34,187 bases of DNA from an uncultured Woeseiaceae bacterium (GTDB lineage Bacteria; Pseudomonadota; Gammaproteobacteria; Steroidobacterales; Woeseiaceae). Each line of letters starts with the position of its first letter. Position 1 is the stretch's first letter. The stretch is taken from the NCBI GenBank assembly GCA_947259985.1, contig CAMYOJ010000028.1, positions 1-34,187 on the forward strand, given 5' to 3'. Shown here piece after piece: positions 25,524 through 34,036 of this stretch. The notes under the pieces were generated by a model. That model saw only the letters and a list, made by a program, of their open reading frames with translations, made no database searches and was not told the origin of the DNA. A program made the position numbers and the translations under genes.

Positions 25524-26459
25524 TTACATACCCTTATACTTGCGGTATTCCTCCCAAAGGCGTTCCCGCAACTCTGGATCCTCTTCGGCCAGCGCCGCTT
25601 CGCGCAGCTGCTTGGCAACGATGTCGTCATCGATGATCACCTGAATATCGTCGGGCGTTCGCTGCGCGACCTCTTGTTCACTCATGCCCTCGAGGGGATC
25701 GCTCCTTTCGCCGGCACCACCGCCACCGCCGCCACCGCCGCCGCTGGCTGAGCCGCCCTGGCTGCCGCCGCCCATAGAGCCGGCAGCCTGCTCGCCGAGG
25801 CTGACTCTGCCGCCGGAACCGCTGCCGCCTGTGTCATAACCTTCGGTATTGCGGCCGACCGTTTCAATCTCGCGTTGCTCTTCCATCAGGACTTCGTCGA
25901 AATCGCCGACCGATTCGTCCAGTTCCTTGCCCAGCTGTTCGGCACGTTCCGCGTCACCGCCTGGAAACTGACCGACGCCACCGGCCTGGTCGCCGCCGCA
26001 GTCCATACTGCCGCCGATGCCACCACCGACAACGCCGCCTTCATTGCACTCGGGACCGCCGGTTTCAACGCTCTCCATGGGACCGGATCCGCCGGCACCC
26101 CCTCCGCCCGAGGAACCGCCGTCCATACCGCCACCCGAGGAACCACCACCCGACGAGCCACCTTCCATGCCGCCGTCCATGCCGCCGTCCATGCCGCCGC
26201 CCGACGAGCCGCCTCCGGGCATACCGCCTCCGGGCATACCACCGCCGGGCATTCCACCGCCGGGCATTCCACCGCCGCCCGATGATCCGCCCCCGGGGAG
26301 ACCGCCGCCTGACGAACCGCCGCCCGACGAACCGCTGCCCGACGAACCGCCACTCATTTCCATCGACGAGCAACCGGCTGCAAGAAACGCCGCGGTCACG
26401 ACGGCGATAAGGGCCTTCGGAAAGGGTGCGCTGATGATTCTTGACGGAGTGTTGGACAT
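25524..26459 (-). CDS. Gly-rich repeat lipoprotein
   Basis: About 311 residues from the ATG at 26459, which has GAGG nine bases upstream; a longer reading to 26549 lacks such support and delays the signal peptide. The signal peptide ends in the lipobox LAAGC (C30). Residues about 31-185 are low-complexity Gly/Ser/Met, with MPGGG, MDGG and SSGGG units. A middle acidic helical part follows ('ERAEQLGKELDESVGDFDEV'), then a second Gly run. The folded-looking C-terminus has 'RTPDDIQVIIDDDIVAKQLREA' in two stretches and ends 'EEYRKYKGM'. I know no function for it. It may be a flexible outer-membrane tether or spacer working with the second lipoprotein. The repeats could change length by slippage. 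Confidence 0.83.
   Translation of the reverse strand: MSNTPSRIISAPFPKALIAVVTAAFLAAGCSSMEMSGGSSGSGSSGGGSSGGGLPGGGSSGGGGMPGGGMPGGGMPGGGMPGGGSSGGGMDGGMDGGMEGGSSGGGSSGGGMDGGSSGGGGAGGSGPMESVETGGPECNEGGVVGGGIGGSMDCGGDQAGGVGQFPGGDAERAEQLGKELDESVGDFDEVLMEEQREIETVGRNTEGYDTGGSGSGGRVSLGEQAAGSMGGGSQGGSASGGGGGGGGGAGERSDPLEGMSEQEVAQRTPDDIQVIIDDDIVAKQLREAALAEEDPELRERLWEEYRKYKGM
26168..26268. repeat. Tandem short repeats inside the Gly-rich lipoprotein gene
   Basis: Four 15-bp units at 26209-26268 (plus-strand form CCGCCTCCGGGCATA and close variants CCACCGCCGGGCATT) encode MPGGG four times. Just before them, three 12-bp units near 26168-26199 (GCCGCCGTCCAT type) encode MDGG/MEGG. All units are multiples of three, so copy-number change would keep the reading frame. 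Confidence 0.85.
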
Positions 26460-26543
26460 GGTATTCAGCCTCTCGGGACACAGCGACAGCGGAGCGTCAT
26501 CGCCAGCTATCCATAGGTTTGAGCGCATTCGGGGCGTTATGTT

Positions 26544-26575
26544 CCGCAAGCTTGACGATAATACGCGGCTTGCGG
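26544..26575 (-). terminator. Stem-loop between the PP2C gene and the Gly-rich lipoprotein gene
   Basis: CCGCAAGC and GCTTGCGG are perfect 8-base inverted copies around a 16-base loop, 30 bases after the PP2C stop, in the only sizeable gap (145 bases) between kinase 28738 and the VWA genes. There is no T-tract, so it may be a partial terminator, a processing site or an operator that divides the cluster into two transcripts. Confidence 0.35.
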
Positions 26576-26604
26576 GCGATCAACTCCCAAGCCATTGATA
26601 AATG

Positions 26605-27441
26605 TTAAGTGGCGCCAGAATTCGGCTTTCTGAAGAGGATCAGGGACAGGTCGTCGGGTTTGCTGGGTTCGCCATCCTTCGCCCGGCGCATGCGCTGGTC
26701 TGAAAGTTCTGCCGCACAACGCGCCGCAGCAAGAAGCGGCCCCTTGCGGATACATTCCACGATTTCCTCGATGTGCACGTTGTCCATCAGGCCATCGCTC
26801 GCGACGATCACGGTATCCTTCGGGCTGAGTTCGATCATCGTTCCGACGTCGATGCGCATATCGGGTGTCCCAAGGAAGTTCGACACCAGGTGGCGTTCCT
26901 TGTGATGCAGGGCTTCGCGCTCATCCAGGAATCCGGCCTCGACGGCAAATCCCGTGGGTGAATGCGCCGTGGTCTGCAGCTTGATCAGACCGCGCTGGCC
27001 GACAACCATCGCCTCCGAATCCCCGATCTGGTAGGAACGCGCGTGCAAGCCCTCGATAGTGATGACAGTCATCGTCGTCGCCGATCCGTTGGCGAGTCCT
27101 CGCACGGCCTCGTTCGCGGCCTCGATCCCGTTCAGGATTGCCGTGCGCAACAGCGTGGTCTTGTCCATCGCCGTCTGCAGTGATGCCGCCAGCGTAGCGA
27201 TCGCGGTCAGCGATGCGCGTTTCCCAGCCGGCAGCCCGCCGGCACCGTCCGCGACCACGAGTACGGCGGCGCCGGGCCCGTAGGGAATGATGGCGACCGA
27301 GTCCTCGTTGCCGGTTTCCTTGCCGGGTTCTTTGGCCGTGTAGGCGACCGCGTGGCCGCCGGCAACGTCAACCTCGAGCTCGTCGGGGTCGAACGCACCG
27401 TCCAGCAATACTATGTCATCGGCCAATTTCGCTGCAGACAT
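26605..27441 (-). CDS. PP2C-family protein phosphatase
   Basis: A 278-residue metal-dependent Ser/Thr phosphatase. The metal-binding motifs are in order: 'GNEDSVAI' (D47), 'VVADGAGG' (D65, G66), 'IGDSEAMVV' (D141), 'VASDGLMDNV' (D215) and a final 'KPDDLSLIL'. All the key acidic residues are present, so it should be active. It likely reverses phosphorylation by one or both kinases of the cluster. The ATG at 27441 lies 10 bases after the kinase stop and has a purine-rich GGAAAGG ahead of it. It resembles the stand-alone phosphatases paired with kinases and VWA proteins in TerY-type triads and in the type VI secretion phosphorylation switch. Confidence 0.92.
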   Translation of the reverse strand: MSAAKLADDIVLLDGAFDPDELEVDVAGGHAVAYTAKEPGKETGNEDSVAIIPYGPGAAVLVVADGAGGLPAGKRASLTAIATLAASLQTAMDKTTLLRTAILNGIEAANEAVRGLANGSATTMTVITIEGLHARSYQIGDSEAMVVGQRGLIKLQTTAHSPTGFAVEAGFLDEREALHHKERHLVSNFLGTPDMRIDVGTMIELSPKDTVIVASDGLMDNVHIEEIVECIRKGPLLAAARCAAELSDQRMRRAKDGEPSKPDDLSLILFRKPNSGAT

Positions 27442-27451
27442 GCCTTTCCAC

Positions 27452-28738
27452 CTAGTCGTGTCGCACGGGTTCGCGACACCATGCGCAGTAATTCCAGAAT
27501 TCACGCGCGATGCCCCAGTTGCAGGCTCTGCAGGTATCCTTGCTGCCTTTGAGTTTCCACGGCTGCCGCACTTTGCTGCGGCACCATGGACAATATCGCA
27601 TGAATGGCATCAATGGCCTGCGGCAGCCCTTCCTGGCACAGCGTGCCGTGTAGCGCTTGTCGGGATAGTGTCGCGTACTTTCTTCCTCGAATCCGGGGCC
27701 GTAGCACCAGGCGCAGTAATTCCAGTCATTCTTGACACCCCGTTCGCAGCGTGGGCAGCTCGACGGCATGCGTGACGCGGCGCCGCGCGCGGGGTTGTCG
27801 AAGCCGCACCAGGGACAGGCCTGCATGCTCTCGGCGACGGGCCCTTCACAACGTCGGCAATGCTGGTGTGTATCTAGATGCCGTTTGAACTGGCGCTGAA
27901 ACTCGCGCCACTGCAATTGCCGCCACGAAGTACCGCGGCGGTTGCCGGTTTTCGATTTGGCCCGCTTCTGTTTACGGGCGTGACTCTGCACGCGGGCGAA
28001 ATCGGCCTGCATCTGCACGGCGTCGCGATAGCGCTTTTTCGGATCGAGCTGGATCGATTTCTGCAGCACACGAATGAGTTCCGGGCGCAACCTGGCCTTG
28101 AGCTTGTCGAAGGCCACGAGCGGCCACTCGAATGGCCACTCGGGCAGCCTTCCCGAAAACATTCGATACAGTACGAGACCCATGGAAAACACGTCCGACT
28201 GGAATTTCGGCCGGCCCATGGCCTGCTCAGGGGCGATGTAGTCGATCGTCCCGGATCCCGATGCTTTCAGCGTTCTGTGGCCGAGTTTCGCGAAGCCGAA
28301 GTCCGCCAGCTTGAGCTGATTGTCCGGGAACAGGATGAAATTCTCCGGTTTGATGTCACAGTGGATAATCTTGTGTTCGTGCGCGTGCGCGAGTGCCGCA
28401 AGGCCCTGCCCCGCAAGGTCCAGCGCGCGCGTTGTCGAGGTACGTCTTTCGATGCGGTCGGCAAGCGACTCCTCTCCCAGCTCCATCGCGATGACGAACC
28501 TGTCATCGATGTAGCTGGCGTTGAGCACTGACAGGATATTCGGGTGCCTGAGCCTGGTCGCCACACGAACTTCGTGAAGGATCTCCTCGCGCCCGATGTC
28601 GTCACCTTCCCTGGGGATCTTGAGCGCCACCTTTATTTTCTGAATGGAGTCATAGGCACGATAGACATCGGCAAGCGGGCCGGACGCGATGCGCCCGAGA
28701 ATGCGGTATTTGCCGATCTTCTGCCTGGCTCTGAGCAA
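27452..28738 (-). CDS. Cytoplasmic Ser/Thr protein kinase with four C-terminal zinc ribbons
   Basis: A 428-residue kinase with no membrane helix. The kinase domain (about 8-245) has K40 in 'VALKIP', D128 in 'IIHCDIKPENFIL' (HCD in place of HRD) and D146-F-G. It ends in a basic linker (about 253-290). The C-terminal 140 residues hold sixteen cysteines in eight pairs (C294/297, C308/311, C328/331, C342/345, C367/372, C383/386, C403/406, C418/421), making four zinc ribbons with repeated 'CPWC' and 'YCAWC'. They may sense metal or redox state or bind a partner. Translation probably starts at TTG 28738, three bases after the glpK stop, with GGAG seven bases upstream. A zinc-ribbon kinase beside a PP2C phosphatase recalls TerY-P type modules. 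Confidence 0.92.
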   Translation of the reverse strand: MLRARQKIGKYRILGRIASGPLADVYRAYDSIQKIKVALKIPREGDDIGREEILHEVRVATRLRHPNILSVLNASYIDDRFVIAMELGEESLADRIERRTSTTRALDLAGQGLAALAHAHEHKIIHCDIKPENFILFPDNQLKLADFGFAKLGHRTLKASGSGTIDYIAPEQAMGRPKFQSDVFSMGLVLYRMFSGRLPEWPFEWPLVAFDKLKARLRPELIRVLQKSIQLDPKKRYRDAVQMQADFARVQSHARKQKRAKSKTGNRRGTSWRQLQWREFQRQFKRHLDTHQHCRRCEGPVAESMQACPWCGFDNPARGAASRMPSSCPRCERGVKNDWNYCAWCYGPGFEEESTRHYPDKRYTARCARKGCRRPLMPFMRYCPWCRSKVRQPWKLKGSKDTCRACNWGIAREFWNYCAWCREPVRHD

Positions 28739-28741
28739 GAT

Positions 28742-30223
28742 CTAGCTCCGCACCCGGTTCACGGCGTCGCGCCAACCCTCGAGGAGCCGCTCGCGCTGGC
28801 CGGCCGCCATGGCGGGTTCGAAGAGCGCATCACGCTGCCAGAGCGAGGAGATTTTGTCGACGGAATCTACGAGTCCCAGTTGGTAGGCCGCAAGGTACGC
28901 GGCGCCCAGTACCGTCGACTCGACGTTCGTGGGCCGCTCGACGGGAATGCCCAGAATATCGGCAAGAAACTGCAGGAACCACGCGTTCGCGACCATACCG
29001 CCGTCGACGCGGATGACGCTGGGCTTGATGCCGTCCTCCGACATCGCATCGACGAGATCGTGTGTCTGGTAGGCCACCGACTGCAGGGTAGCGGTCACGA
29101 TCTGGTCACTGCCACTACCGCGCGTCAGCCCGAGGATGGCACCGCGCGCATCCGGGTCCCAATAAGGGGCGCCGAGCCCTGCAAACGCGGGGACCACGCG
29201 CACATCCTCGACAACCCCTGTGAGCGCGGCAATCGCCTCCGACTCCGGCGCCGTCTTGATGATGCCGAGTTCGTCGCGCAGCCACTGCATCGCGGAACCC
29301 GCGACGAAGACACTGCCTTCGAGGCCGTAGGTTACCTGGTCATCGATACGCATCGCGACGGTCGTCAGCAGCTGGTTGTCGGAGTGCAGCGCAGCTTCGC
29401 CCGTATTGGCGACAACGAAGCAGCCAGTGCCGAACGTACACTTGGTCATGCCATAGTCGAATCCCGCCTGCCCGATCAGCGCCGCCTGCTGATCACCTGC
29501 GATGCCGTACACGGGCACATCGCCACCCAGGCATGCATCCTTGGCCAAGCCGAAATCCGTTGCACAATCGCGAACGTCGGGTAGCAGCTGCCGCGGCACG
29601 GATAACATCTCCAGGAGTTCGTCGTCCCAATCCTGCGTATGCAAATTGAACAGCAATGTTCGCGAAGCGTTGGTCGCATCCGTGGCATGCACGCGTCCGC
29701 CGCTGAGACGCCATAGCAGGAAACTGTCGATCGTGCCGAACGCCAGGTCGCCGTTTTCGGCACGTTGCCGAACGCCATCGACGTTGTCGAGTATCCACGC
29801 GATCTTGGTTCCCGAAAAATACGGGTCGAGTCGCAGCCCGGTTTTCTGCATGACCATGGCTTCGAGGCCGTCTTCCCTGAGCTTCTGGCAATGCTCAGCC
29901 GTGCGCCGGTCCTGCCAGACGATTGCGTTGTAAACGCATTCGCCCGTGTTGCGGTCCCAGATCACGGTCGTTTCGCGCTGGTTCGTTATCCCGATGGCCG
30001 ACACGTCGGCGGCGACGGCCGTGGCCTTTTGCATCGCGCCCTCGGTGACCGCCGTCACTGACTCCCAGATGGCGTCGGGATCGTGCTCGACCCAGCCAGG
30101 ACGTGGATAAATCTGTGCAAACTCCTGCTGCGCGCTCGCAACGACGTTGGCCTGATGATCGTAAATGACGGCACGACTGCTGCTCGTGCCCTGGTCAATC
30201 GCAAGCAGATAGCGACCTTTCAT
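28742..30223 (-). CDS. glpK: Glycerol kinase
   Basis: A 493-residue FGGY-family kinase that makes sn-glycerol-3-phosphate from glycerol and ATP. N-terminal '[17 protein letters not shown]' (phosphate site) and '[13 protein letters not shown]' are present, as are 'VWQDRRTA', '[13 protein letters not shown]' and '[18 protein letters not shown]'. Length and motifs are normal. It supplies the substrate of GlpD, whose gene lies 23 kb away. Its ATG overlaps the thioesterase stop (ATGA), with strong GGAGAGGG ahead. Its stop is three bases before the zinc-ribbon kinase start. No glycerol facilitator or glpR gene is seen in the window. Confidence 0.96.
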   Translation of the reverse strand: MKGRYLLAIDQGTSSSRAVIYDHQANVVASAQQEFAQIYPRPGWVEHDPDAIWESVTAVTEGAMQKATAVAADVSAIGITNQRETTVIWDRNTGECVYNAIVWQDRRTAEHCQKLREDGLEAMVMQKTGLRLDPYFSGTKIAWILDNVDGVRQRAENGDLAFGTIDSFLLWRLSGGRVHATDATNASRTLLFNLHTQDWDDELLEMLSVPRQLLPDVRDCATDFGLAKDACLGGDVPVYGIAGDQQAALIGQAGFDYGMTKCTFGTGCFVVANTGEAALHSDNQLLTTVAMRIDDQVTYGLEGSVFVAGSAMQWLRDELGIIKTAPESEAIAALTGVVEDVRVVPAFAGLGAPYWDPDARGAILGLTRGSGSDQIVTATLQSVAYQTHDLVDAMSEDGIKPSVIRVDGGMVANAWFLQFLADILGIPVERPTNVESTVLGAAYLAAYQLGLVDSVDKISSLWQRDALFEPAMAAGQRERLLEGWRDAVNRVRS

Positions 30224-30729
30224 GAACCCTCTCCAAATACACTGTACCTCGGCTTACGCAAACGGATCTGCCGCCTCGCTTCGGCAGGGACCTGCGACCC
30301 GGTTTGCGCTTCGAGGAATAGATCGATGCCGCGCAACACGTCGGCAGGCCAGTCCTCCACGCGCCTGTTGCCAATAGTAACGTGCAAACCCAGCCACTCG
30401 ATCGTTGCGGCAAGGCTTGCCTGTTTCTCATCGTACATGCGTAGAAAACTGTGCACACGCTTGTCATCATAGGCGAGCACCTGGGCCGTTATGATGTAGG
30501 TGTCGCCCTCGCCCAGTTCGCGTTTGTAGGTCGTGTGCGTCTCGACGGCAAACGTCGTATTGCCGCTTTTTTCCTGGTAGTCGACGGGCATGCCGAAACG
30601 CTCCCATAGAGCATAAACAGCCACCTCGAAAGCCGTCACATAGGATGCCACGTTCATGTGCCCGTTGAGATCGATCCACTCGGGCAGCACCTCGCCGCGC
30701 ACAACCTCGACCCCCAGTATCCTGCTCAT
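30220..30729 (-). CDS. Hotdog-fold acyl-CoA thioesterase family protein
   Basis: A 169-residue protein with the 4-hydroxybenzoyl-CoA-thioesterase-like hotdog signature '[19 protein letters not shown]' (D20, H24, N26). The strands that follow include '[20 protein letters not shown]'. Such enzymes hydrolyse acyl-CoA thioesters. Its position between acetoacetyl-CoA synthetase (three bases upstream) and glpK (four-base overlap) suggests a short or ketoacyl-CoA substrate, but the specificity cannot be read from the sequence. Confidence 0.88.
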   Translation of the reverse strand: MSRILGVEVVRGEVLPEWIDLNGHMNVASYVTAFEVAVYALWERFGMPVDYQEKSGNTTFAVETHTTYKRELGEGDTYIITAQVLAYDDKRVHSFLRMYDEKQASLAATIEWLGLHVTIGNRRVEDWPADVLRGIDLFLEAQTGSQVPAEARRQIRLRKPRYSVFGEGS

Positions 30730-30732
30730 CGT

Positions 30733-32670
30733 CTAGTCTTCTTGCAACGCGTCGATGCCGGCAAAGTACTGAAGAGCCTCCGGGTTTGCCAGCGAATCGC
30801 TGTTCTTCACGGGATCGCCATGTACGACCGAGCGCACGGCGAGTTCGACGATCTTGCCGCTCTTCGTGCGTGGAATGTCCGGTACCGCCTCGATCTTGGC
30901 GGGCACGTGCCGCGGCGTGGCGTTCTCGCGAATGACATGCCGAATACGCTGCCTCAGGGCATCGTCGAGTTCGATACCGTTGCGCAATACGACGAACAAC
31001 ACGACGCGGACGTCATCTCGCCAGTTTTGCCCGATCGCTATGCTTTCGACGACTTCGTCGAGTTTCTCCACCTGCCTGTAGATTTCAGCCGTGCCGATGC
31101 GTACGCCGCCGGGATTCAGTACTGCGTCGGAACGACCGTGAATAATGACGCCGCCGTGCTCGGTAATCTCGGCGAAATCGCCGTGTGCCCAGACGCCGTC
31201 GAAGCGCTCGAAATAGGCCGCGCGATAGCGTGAGCCATCTTCATCATTCCAGAATCCCACGGGTGTCGACGGGAACGGCTTCGTACAGACGAGTTCGCCC
31301 TGCTCGCCGACGACGGATCGCCCATGTTCGTCGAAAATCTCGGTCGCCATTCCGAGCGCCCGGCACTGGATCTCGCCACGCCGCACGGGAAGAACCGGAT
31401 TGCCCTGTGCGAAGCACCCGAGTATATCGGTGCCGCCCGATATTGAAGACAGCTGCAGGTCGTCGCCAATGGCGTCGTAGACGAAATCAAAGCTCTCGGG
31501 CGCAAGCGGTGATCCCGTGGAAAGCACGGTCTTGAGCTTCGGCAGAGAGAACTCCTCTTTGGGCCGCACACCCGCCTTCTGCAACGCCGAGATGTACTTC
31601 GCGCTGGTGCCGAACACGGTGATTTCCTCGCGCTCGGCCATCTCCCAGAGCACGCGTCCCTCGTTGAAGAACGGTGAACCGTCGAACAGCACGAGCGTCG
31701 CCCCGCTGGCGAGGCCCGTTGCCAGCCAGTTCCACATCATCCAGCCGCAAGTGGTGAAGTAGAACAAGCGATCGCCCGGCCCGATATCACCATGCAGCCT
31801 GTGCTCTTTGAGGTGCTGCAGCAGCGTTCCGCCCTGTCCGTGGACGATGCACTTGGGTACGCCCGTCGTCCCCGAGGAAAACATGATGTACAGCGGGTGA
31901 TCGAATTCGACGGCCGTGAACTGAAGTTCAGCACCTGCGACAGCAAAATCGGACCATTCGACGGCATTGGCCACCGGCAACTCCGTCGACAGGCCGTCGG
32001 CGAACGGCACAACGACGACACGTTCTATGCCGGGAATCTCGGCCACGACGGCCGCCACGACATCGCGCGTGTCGCAGGTCTTGCCGTTGTAGAAATAGCC
32101 GTTAGCCACGAACAGGACTTTGGGCGCGATCTGACCGAAGCGGTCGACAACGCCTGTGACACCGAAGTCGGGTGAACACGAAGACCAGGTTGCGCCAATG
32201 CTTGCCGCCGCGAGCATTGCGACGATGGCCTCGGGACAATTGGGCAGGTAACCGGCCACCCGATCGCCTTTGCCGACGCCGGCAGCGCGCAGGCCTGCCG
32301 CCACAGCGGCCACTTCGCGCCGCAGGGTCGCGTGGTCGAGTTCCCTGCATGCGCCATCTTCGCCGCAAGAAACGATAGCGGTGTCGTTACCGTCACGGCG
32401 CAGCACGTTCTCGGCAAAATTGAGTCGACTGCCCGAAAACCAGCCTGCATTCATGATGTCGTCAGGTCGTGCGAGCGTAACATCGGCCTCGCGGGCAAAT
32501 CGCACATCGCAGAACTCGACCAGGGCCTCCCAGAACGCGGCCGAATCATTCACCGACCAGGCGTGCAGCGCGTCGTAGTCGTTGAAACCGGTTTGCCGCA
32601 TGAATCGGTACATGGCGCTCGCCCTGACCCGTTCTTCAGTGGGCGCCCAGATGATGGGATTGCCGCTCAT
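30733..32670 (-). CDS. Acetoacetate-CoA ligase (acetoacetyl-CoA synthetase)
   Basis: A 645-residue ANL-superfamily enzyme that activates acetoacetate to acetoacetyl-CoA with ATP. The phosphate loop is SSGTTGVPK (265-273). The '[20 protein letters not shown]' block and '[12 protein letters not shown]' are typical of the acetoacetyl-CoA synthetase branch. The C-terminal catalytic Lys is in '[10 protein letters not shown]' (K606). The N-terminal '[16 protein letters not shown]' also fits that branch rather than acetyl-CoA synthetase. The length is normal. It is the first gene of the leftward operon with the thioesterase, glpK, the zinc-ribbon kinase and PP2C, and has a candidate promoter 37-64 bases upstream. 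It would let the cell use ketone bodies or polyhydroxybutyrate breakdown products. Confidence 0.93.
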   Translation of the reverse strand: MSGNPIIWAPTEERVRASAMYRFMRQTGFNDYDALHAWSVNDSAAFWEALVEFCDVRFAREADVTLARPDDIMNAGWFSGSRLNFAENVLRRDGNDTAIVSCGEDGACRELDHATLRREVAAVAAGLRAAGVGKGDRVAGYLPNCPEAIVAMLAAASIGATWSSCSPDFGVTGVVDRFGQIAPKVLFVANGYFYNGKTCDTRDVVAAVVAEIPGIERVVVVPFADGLSTELPVANAVEWSDFAVAGAELQFTAVEFDHPLYIMFSSGTTGVPKCIVHGQGGTLLQHLKEHRLHGDIGPGDRLFYFTTCGWMMWNWLATGLASGATLVLFDGSPFFNEGRVLWEMAEREEITVFGTSAKYISALQKAGVRPKEEFSLPKLKTVLSTGSPLAPESFDFVYDAIGDDLQLSSISGGTDILGCFAQGNPVLPVRRGEIQCRALGMATEIFDEHGRSVVGEQGELVCTKPFPSTPVGFWNDEDGSRYRAAYFERFDGVWAHGDFAEITEHGGVIIHGRSDAVLNPGGVRIGTAEIYRQVEKLDEVVESIAIGQNWRDDVRVVLFVVLRNGIELDDALRQRIRHVIRENATPRHVPAKIEAVPDIPRTKSGKIVELAVRSVVHGDPVKNSDSLANPEALQYFAGIDALQED

Positions 32671-32703
32671 TTTGCTGTTCGCTTAGTCTCCCGCTCCCAG
32701 TCG

Positions 32704-32758
32704 GCCAGTATCCACAATTCACACCTTGTGTCCATGCGGTCTGCGAGGCGATACTGGC
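32704..32758. repeat. 9-bp inverted repeat in the synthetase/peroxiredoxin divergent region
   Basis: GCCAGTATC (32704-32712) and GATACTGGC (32750-32758) are perfect inverted copies with 37 bases between. The left copy covers the proposed -10 of the leftward operon, and the right copy ends four bases before the peroxiredoxin start. A regulator bound to both could control both directions. Confidence 0.4.
32707..32734 (-). promoter_or_regulatory. Candidate sigma-70 promoter for the acetoacetyl-CoA synthetase operon
   Basis: On the minus strand TGGACA (32734-32729), 16 bases, then GATACT (32712-32707): 5/6 and 4/6 matches to consensus. It lies 37 bases before the synthetase ATG, in the divergent gap with the peroxiredoxin gene. 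It would drive at least the genes down to PP2C. Confidence 0.4.
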
Positions 32759-32761
32759 AGT

Positions 32762-33352
32762 ATGTCGATGACCGTCATTGTATCTATCGCCGTCGCAGGA
32801 GCCCTGCTCCTGGCCGCCTGGTTGTGGGTATCGAAACGCGGCTTGCGGCCGGTGCCCGACGCCCTGCGGCCGGGTCAACCGTTGCCCGACTTTCACGCCC
32901 AGGACGAACAGGGCGATCCTGTGCGTTCGACCGCATTGCACGGCTCACCCACGGTAATCCTGTTCGTACGCGGCAATTGGTGCCCATTCTGCAGCAAGCA
33001 GGTCAAGAACCTGACGGGTTACTACAAGGACATCATCGACCTCGGCGCGAAGCTCATCATTATTACACCCAAACCGCTGGAAACGACGCGCCGCGTCGCG
33101 CAGTTTTTCGAGGTCGAGTTCGATTTCTGGCTCGACGATTCACTGTCGGTGACAAATCAGCTCGGGCTCGTGCAGAAATCAGGCGTGCCAAGTGACTACG
33201 ACAAGGAATACGGGCGCGATACGGTATGGCCCACGGCGCTCGTCGTCGACGCGGCCGGCATCATCCGTTACACCGAACTGTCGAAACACATTTCCGACCG
33301 ACCTGACCCCGAGCTGTTACTCCGGGAAATCAGGAAGACACTCAAAACCTGA
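32762..33352 (+). CDS. Membrane-anchored peroxiredoxin/thioredoxin-fold protein
   Basis: About 196 residues. An N-terminal membrane helix (about 3-23) is followed by an AhpC/TSA-type redoxin domain with 'LPDFHAQDEQGDPV' near 41-54, active-site 'GNWCPFCSKQ' (C74, C77) and 'VWPTALVVDAAGIIRYTEL'. The CPFC pair suits peroxide reduction or disulfide exchange. The single N-terminal helix with following Lys/Arg leaves its side of the membrane uncertain. The ATG at 32762 (MSMTVIVS) is preferred; ATG 32768 and an upstream GTG are alternatives, and none has a strong ribosome site. Its 3' end overlaps the DUF2461 gene by 11 bases, converging. Confidence 0.85.
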   Translation: MSMTVIVSIAVAGALLLAAWLWVSKRGLRPVPDALRPGQPLPDFHAQDEQGDPVRSTALHGSPTVILFVRGNWCPFCSKQVKNLTGYYKDIIDLGAKLIIITPKPLETTRRVAQFFEVEFDFWLDDSLSVTNQLGLVQKSGVPSDYDKEYGRDTVWPTALVVDAAGIIRYTELSKHISDRPDPELLLREIRKTLKT

Positions 33353-34034
33353 CGCCGACCGCCTTGCAGAGAAATCGCATGAACGGCTCGCCCACCCGGA
33401 ATGACGTTTCCACGGTGCACTGAAACTGCGGCTTTAGGCAATCTCCCACCTCGAGATGCCGCACGGCGATAAAGCTCTTTCTCTTGATGTCGTCGATACA
33501 CTCGTGCTCGGCGTCGAAACCGCGCGGCGGCCTTTTCAGCGACTCGCCGCCCAGGTCGAAGTGCCGCCTGAAGGTGGGTTCGCGCAATGCGCGCTGCCAC
33601 TCCGCCGGCCTGGCAGCGATGCGTTCTCGAATACCGCGTAAGGGTTCGGTGTCCGGACGCCACATGCCCACGCCGAGGAACACCTGTTCCGGTTCGATAT
33701 GTACGTAGTAGCCGGGCGAATGCACGTCCTTCGCCTGTTCGTGACGAAACTGGATGCCAATATTGGTCTTGTAAGGAGTCTTGTTTTTCGAAAACCGCGT
33801 GTCCCGGTACACGCGCATCAGCGAACCGCCAACCCGGGTGGGCAACGCGACGAATCGCGGCGCCAGCTCGTGCAGCGGGTCCTGCATCGACTGGATGAAG
33901 CGCAATGCAACATCGAGTACCTGCTCCTCGTAGCGGCTCTTGTTCTCGTTGAACCAGTCGCGGTTGTTATTGGCGCTGAGTTCCTCGAGGAATCGGACGG
34001 TCTCGGGAAAGAACCTGGCGTAACGACCAGCCAT
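33342..34034 (-). CDS. DUF2461 family protein
   Basis: About 230 residues with the hallmark blocks of DUF2461: 'ANNNRDWFNENKSRYE' near 20-35, 'MRVYRDTRFSKNKTPYKTN' near 72-90 and 'SPGYYVHIEPEQVFLG'. The function of the family is unknown. The ATG at 34034 is chosen because it follows the upstream stop by two bases (TGAGCATG), suggesting translational coupling; a TTG three codons earlier is possible. It has no signal peptide and is probably cytoplasmic. Confidence 0.9.
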   Translation of the reverse strand: MAGRYARFFPETVRFLEELSANNNRDWFNENKSRYEEQVLDVALRFIQSMQDPLHELAPRFVALPTRVGGSLMRVYRDTRFSKNKTPYKTNIGIQFRHEQAKDVHSPGYYVHIEPEQVFLGVGMWRPDTEPLRGIRERIAARPAEWQRALREPTFRRHFDLGGESLKRPPRGFDAEHECIDDIKRKSFIAVRHLEVGDCLKPQFQCTVETSFRVGEPFMRFLCKAVGVRF

Positions 34035-34036
34035 GC

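Noticed and set aside
26168..26345. Possible CRISPR-like repeats
   Set aside because: Units are 12-15 bp, contiguous without spacers, in frame, and encode a Gly-rich lipoprotein segment.
14789..28738. Type VI secretion regulatory locus (PpkA/PppA/Fha)
   Set aside because: Kinase, phosphatase and FHA are shared themes, but no sheath, baseplate, Hcp, VgrG or ClpV gene is present, and the channel and VWA proteins are not type VI parts.
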